From contig RZYF01000002.1 of assembly GCA_010014665.1 (NCBI GenBank), positions 1-50,367 of the forward strand: a stretch of 50,367 nucleotides of DNA, in the 5' to 3' direction. This DNA comes from Candidatus Saccharimonadota bacterium. GTDB taxonomy: Bacteria; Patescibacteriota; Saccharimonadia; Saccharimonadales; Saccharimonadaceae. This document shows, in pieces, positions 48,048 to 50,367 of the stretch. The position numbers and the translations under genes were made by a program. Every line of letters begins with the position of its first letter. Position 1 is the first letter of the stretch. The notes under the pieces are model-generated. The model was not told the DNA's origin, searched no databases, and was given only the letters and a program-made list of their open reading frames with translations.

Positions 48048-48647
48048 CTAACCCTCAAACCTCTCGGCGGTTCGTTGCCAATCGACAATTTTCCACCAAG
48101 CTTTTATGTAATCCCCTCGTGACGCTTTGTAATCTAGGTAGTAGGCATGCTCCCAGACGTCCAGCCCCAGTATCGGCGCTGGTTTACCCTGCATAATCGG
48201 ATTGTCCTGGTTGGGTGTGGTTTCGATAGTCATATCTGGCATCAACCAAGCCCATCCGCTACCGAACACCCCTGTAGCTTTAGCCGAAAACTCGTCCACA
48301 AACGACTGAAAATCGTCATACTTGGCCTCTAGAGCCTCCAGGAGCCTCCCAGAGGGGTTTTTAGTGCTATCCGGTGTCATACACTGCCAAAAAAGCGAGT
48401 GATTGTAGTGGCCACCTCCGTGATTCCGAACAGCGGTCCGAACGCTCTCGGGGACGGTTTCGAGGTTTCGTAACAACGTAACAAGGTCTTTGTCCTGAAG
48501 TTCCGGCACCTGCTCAAGAGCTAAATTAAGTTTGTCGACATATGTTTGATGATGCGTACCGTGGTGTAGCTTCATAATATCGGCCGAAATATATTTTCCG
48601 AACGCGTCGTAACTATAGTCAAGCTTTGGTAGTGTAAACTGTGTCAT
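48048..48647 (-). CDS. sod: Superoxide dismutase (Fe/Mn type)
   Basis: A 199-residue Fe/Mn superoxide dismutase, which converts superoxide to O2 and H2O2. Metal ligands are visible: H-H-G-T-H-H-Q-T-Y-V in the N-terminal helix pair, then G-H-Y-N-H-S-L-F-W, and D-V-W-E-H-A-Y-Y-L-D-Y near the C-terminus. The ATG at 48645-48647 follows AGGAG; a longer frame upstream lacks family similarity. Iron or manganese cannot be decided by eye. Oxygen stress defence fits a bacterium exposed to air. Confidence 0.95.
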   Translation of the reverse strand: MTQFTLPKLDYSYDAFGKYISADIMKLHHGTHHQTYVDKLNLALEQVPELQDKDLVTLLRNLETVPESVRTAVRNHGGGHYNHSLFWQCMTPDSTKNPSGRLLEALEAKYDDFQSFVDEFSAKATGVFGSGWAWLMPDMTIETTPNQDNPIMQGKPAPILGLDVWEHAYYLDYKASRGDYIKAWWKIVDWQRTAERFEG

Positions 48648-48717
48648 CTTATGCTCCTCTTTTTGCGTTAACGCGATTATTGCGAATCTGCCTATTTTCC
48701 ATTCCCCAACCCCCAAC

Positions 48718-49383
48718 TCAGGCGTGAGTTTGCTCTATGTCGGCTTGACGCTCCTTTTTATCGACAGGCCTGTCATTACCCTGCTTGAAACGATAGATCA
48801 ACACCTTTCCAAATTTCATCTCGACGTCGGCAATGTCTTCGTCGCTAATCCTATCTAAATATTTGATAAGGGCCCGTATACTGTTGCCGTGGGCGACCAC
48901 CAGAATCGTTTTGCCAGCCTGGAGCTTAGGCAAAATCTCAGCTTTGAAATATGGTATGACGCGGTCATAAACCTGCTTGAGGTTTTCGCCCTCCGGTATG
49001 ACGTTGTCCCAGCCCCGACGAATTACAGTAAACTCGTCTTCACCGACTTCTTCTTTGACTTCCCACTTCTCTTTGCCGGTGTAGACACCGTAGTCGCGCT
49101 CGTTTAGGGCCGCGTTAGCAGTTTTCGGTAGCTCGTTCATCTCAGGCCGACCAAGACCACGGATGATACCTTGCAAAGTTTCCTCGGTACGTTTTAGAAC
49201 GGAGGTATAGATTTCGTCATACTCAAAATCTCCGATAATCTTTCCGATCTCTTCAGCATCACTGGCGCCTTTTTCAGTCAATCCAACATCCGTCCAACCC
49301 GTCCATTTACCAAGTAGATTCCATTCGCTCTCGCCGTGGCGAGTTATTACCAATGTTCCAGTATTATTTTGTGATTGATTCAT
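48718..49383 (-). CDS. gpmA: 2,3-bisphosphoglycerate-dependent phosphoglycerate mutase
   Basis: A 221-residue histidine-phosphatase-fold mutase interconverting 3- and 2-phosphoglycerate. The catalytic R-H-G-E-S-E-W-N is at residues about 15-22, L-N-E-R-D-Y-G-V-Y-T-G follows, and V-A-H-G-N-S-I-R-A supplies the second His. The ATG at 49381-49383 is preferred because TATAAT is 7 bases upstream. It opens the run with sod and the PAP2 gene and completes lower glycolysis with the GAPDH above. Confidence 0.94.
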   Translation of the reverse strand: MNQSQNNTGTLVITRHGESEWNLLGKWTGWTDVGLTEKGASDAEEIGKIIGDFEYDEIYTSVLKRTEETLQGIIRGLGRPEMNELPKTANAALNERDYGVYTGKEKWEVKEEVGEDEFTVIRRGWDNVIPEGENLKQVYDRVIPYFKAEILPKLQAGKTILVVAHGNSIRALIKYLDRISDEDIADVEMKFGKVLIYRFKQGNDRPVDKKERQADIEQTHA

Positions 49384-49390
49384 ATCTACT

Positions 49391-49396
49391 ATTATA
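49391..49396 (-). promoter_or_regulatory. -10 box of gpmA (leaderless)
   Basis: TATAAT on the minus strand, 7 bases before the ATG. Confidence 0.6.
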
Positions 49397-49729
49397 GCGC
49401 ACAGTTTTCTGGTACTTAAACGCAAAAACCTGCTATCCACTAGGAGACGACTAGGTTCGGCTGACGGATAATCAGATCTCGGCGTTTAGCCACTCTTCGA
49501 ACAACTACTCCTGAAATTCTCCCAGCTCGCGTCGACACCCAGACTAATTAAGATTAAAAGAGATTGTATACCCTGTCCCTGTTAGGATTGAGCTTTCTAC
49601 CTAGACTTCTAACAATCAAATGTCATTGCGTTTAAAATATTTTCAAAAATTAAATATAAAAAATCACCCCATTTTAGTGAATCATTACGTTGAACATTAT
49701 TTTAGCATTAATTTTATCTAAGCGCTGAA
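49397..49729. other. Stretch without a recognisable gene before unit E4
   Basis: About 330 bases. The first about 130 are of mixed composition with an inverted AGGAG...CTCCT pair about 60 bases apart; the rest is AT-rich. I see no open frame of note, no complete tRNA and no strong hairpin. Confidence 0.55.
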
Positions 49730-49743
49730 CGACAAGCAGACCA
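49730..49743 (-). repeat. Unit E4, left (3') arm
   Basis: CGACAAGCAGACCA, a perfect 14-base inverted copy of 50233-50246, about 100 bases past the gene stop. Confidence 0.82.
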
Positions 49744-49814
49744 TTATAGAATAAAGCACGTAGCTTCAACTACAAAAGCGATGATTGGCGTCAGCGATGT
49801 TGCCCTTGAGGCTT

Positions 49815-49856
49815 GGAGTCAGGATGTTATTCCAGGTACTCAGGGAGTCAGGATGT
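49815..49856 (-). repeat. Short direct repeat across the end of the E4 gene
   Basis: GGAGTCAGGATGT occurs at 49815-49827 and again at 49844-49856, 29 bases apart. The second copy holds the last codons of the gene (I-L-T-P-stop), the first lies just after it. The region can also fold into an imperfect hairpin (49803-49845). Confidence 0.6.
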
Positions 49857-50214
49857 GGGCTTTGCAGGGCTCACAGCGGCTCAGGTGAAGTTCCCACGCC
49901 AGCTCGTAAGCGGCTGCCGCGAGTTCGCGTTCCGCTGGCGAAGCCTCTTCCGGAGCATACATAGCGGCGACGTAATCCATGGACAGATGGTCCTCTTCCC
50001 AATTGCGAGTGAGGACTCGACGGGCACGGGGTGTGTAGAGGATCGCTTCCACCTGCTGAGGGCTACGTGGCCCCTGGTAAAGGAGCCTCACGAGCTGCCT
50101 TAGCCAGAGTCCGTTCCCTAGGTACGTTGGGTTAAACTCTTGCTTGAGCGCTACGCGAGCCAATGCAGCGCGCAGTTTTTCGAGATCGAACAAGTGCTGT
50201 GGCGCGTCGGTCAT
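49840..50214 (-). CDS. GC-rich orphan protein (unit E4)
   Basis: I do not recognise this 124-residue protein. It is helical, rich in Arg, Ala, Leu and Glu, with R-A-R-R-V-L-T-R-N in the middle and a C-terminal C-E-P-C pair (R-C-E-P-C-K-A-H), which might bind a metal or form a disulphide. No membrane segment. GC content is well above that of gpmA and its flanks. AGAAGG lies before the ATG, unlike the leaderless gpmA. The gene has its own consensus promoter and the same layout as E1-E3. Confidence 0.72.
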   Translation of the reverse strand: MTDAPQHLFDLEKLRAALARVALKQEFNPTYLGNGLWLRQLVRLLYQGPRSPQQVEAILYTPRARRVLTRNWEEDHLSMDYVAAMYAPEEASPAERELAAAAYELAWELHLSRCEPCKAHILTP

Positions 50215-50232
50215 GACAGCCTTCTTTCGTAG

Positions 50233-50246
50233 TGGTCTGCTTGTCG
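50233..50246 (-). repeat. Unit E4, right (5') arm
   Basis: TGGTCTGCTTGTCG on the plus strand, the exact inverted copy of 49730-49743. It sits 18 bases before the start codon, next to the Shine-Dalgarno. Confidence 0.82.
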
Positions 50247-50249
50247 AGG

Positions 50250-50279
50250 TGCATATGATAGGATAATCCTACCGATGCA
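50250..50279 (-). other. Unit E4, 5' terminal hairpin
   Basis: TGCAT with ATGCA and TAGGA with TCCTA form a two-stem hairpin starting 6 bases after the -10 box, just before the arm. Same place and form as in E2 and E3. Confidence 0.55.
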
Positions 50280-50285
50280 TTGCTT

Positions 50286-50314
50286 ATTATAGCACGTAAT
50301 AGATTTTAAGTCAA
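50286..50314 (-). promoter_or_regulatory. Promoter of unit E4
   Basis: On the minus strand TTGACT (50309-50314), an exact 17-base spacer and TATAAT (50286-50291). The RNA should start near 50279 and begin with the 5' hairpin. Confidence 0.82.
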
Positions 50315-50367
50315 CAGTTACCAGTATATATCCATCAGTCAATACCTCATAGCTTTAATGTATACTA

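Noticed and set aside
49441-49515. tRNA-like segment with AGGAG/CTCCT ends and a CTGA-7-TCAG hairpin
   Set aside because: The acceptor pairing is only 5 bases, there is no proper T-arm, and neither strand gives an anticodon loop with T33 and a purine at 37.
1-50367. CRISPR array, rRNA or riboswitch
   Set aside because: No regularly spaced repeats, no rRNA-like sequence and no recognisable riboswitch core were found on either strand.

Overview
This window looks like a chromosomal segment of a Candidate Phyla Radiation bacterium, most likely Candidatus Saccharibacteria (TM7). That placement is my inference. It rests on small single-domain housekeeping genes, moderate-to-low GC, a streamlined gene set (split transketolase, PilB-type ATPase, short RelA/SpoT, DUF5665-like and YtxH-like envelope proteins) and normal use of TGA as a stop, which argues against the recoded Gracilibacteria and Absconditabacteria. 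No rRNA or tRNA gene was found.

Layout. 1-2954: edge of a possible IS30-type transposase gene, an M13 metallopeptidase, a GC-rich orphan gene (unit E1), then a decayed copy of the peptidase 3' end. 2964-5143: RNase HII fused to a YraN domain, GC-rich unit E2, ribosomal protein L19. 5234-13565: malic enzyme, PQ-loop protein, PilB-like ATPase, SpoU-type methyltransferase, CAP surface protein, DnaE. 13635-18958: three small membrane proteins, a GalU-like nucleotidyltransferase and a tightly overlapping gatC-gatA-(membrane protein)-gatB operon. 19333-20241: GC-rich unit E3. 20281-24085: UvrB, a membrane protein, a LOG protein. 24097-30653: a sugar-phosphate cluster (GAPDH, then rpiB, membrane protein, rpe, transketolase N and C, fba, pfkB-type kinase). 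30777-39625: RelA/SpoT, NUDIX, pyrophosphatase, a PLD protein and a degenerate GDPD-like protein, glutaredoxin-thioredoxin reductase, membrane FKBP, a eukaryote-like glycogen branching enzyme. 39678-43961: pheS-hydrolase-small ORF-pheT operon. 44038-49383: aquaporin, a zincin-like protein, RmuC, PAP2 phosphatase, superoxide dismutase, phosphoglycerate mutase. 49730-50314: GC-rich unit E4.

Two patterns cut across the window. (i) About twenty genes that begin a transcription unit have a TATAAT-like box only 6-13 bases before the start codon and no Shine-Dalgarno, which implies leaderless or near-leaderless mRNAs. Genes inside operons usually have a Shine-Dalgarno or an ATGA overlap.

(ii) Four intergenic units break this rule. 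Each carries one GC-rich orphan gene of unknown function, and each has the same non-coding architecture: a promoter, a hairpin starting about where the RNA should start, and a short sequence whose exact or near-exact inverted copy lies past the 3' end of the gene. Three have a Shine-Dalgarno-led gene with a very strong hairpin at or just past the stop codon; E4 has only an imperfect one there. The arms differ in sequence between units, although three share an ACTTTGACA-AGCAGAC-like core. They look like mRNAs built to pair their own ends, or like a family of small mobile cassettes. This is the best candidate in the window for an undescribed system.
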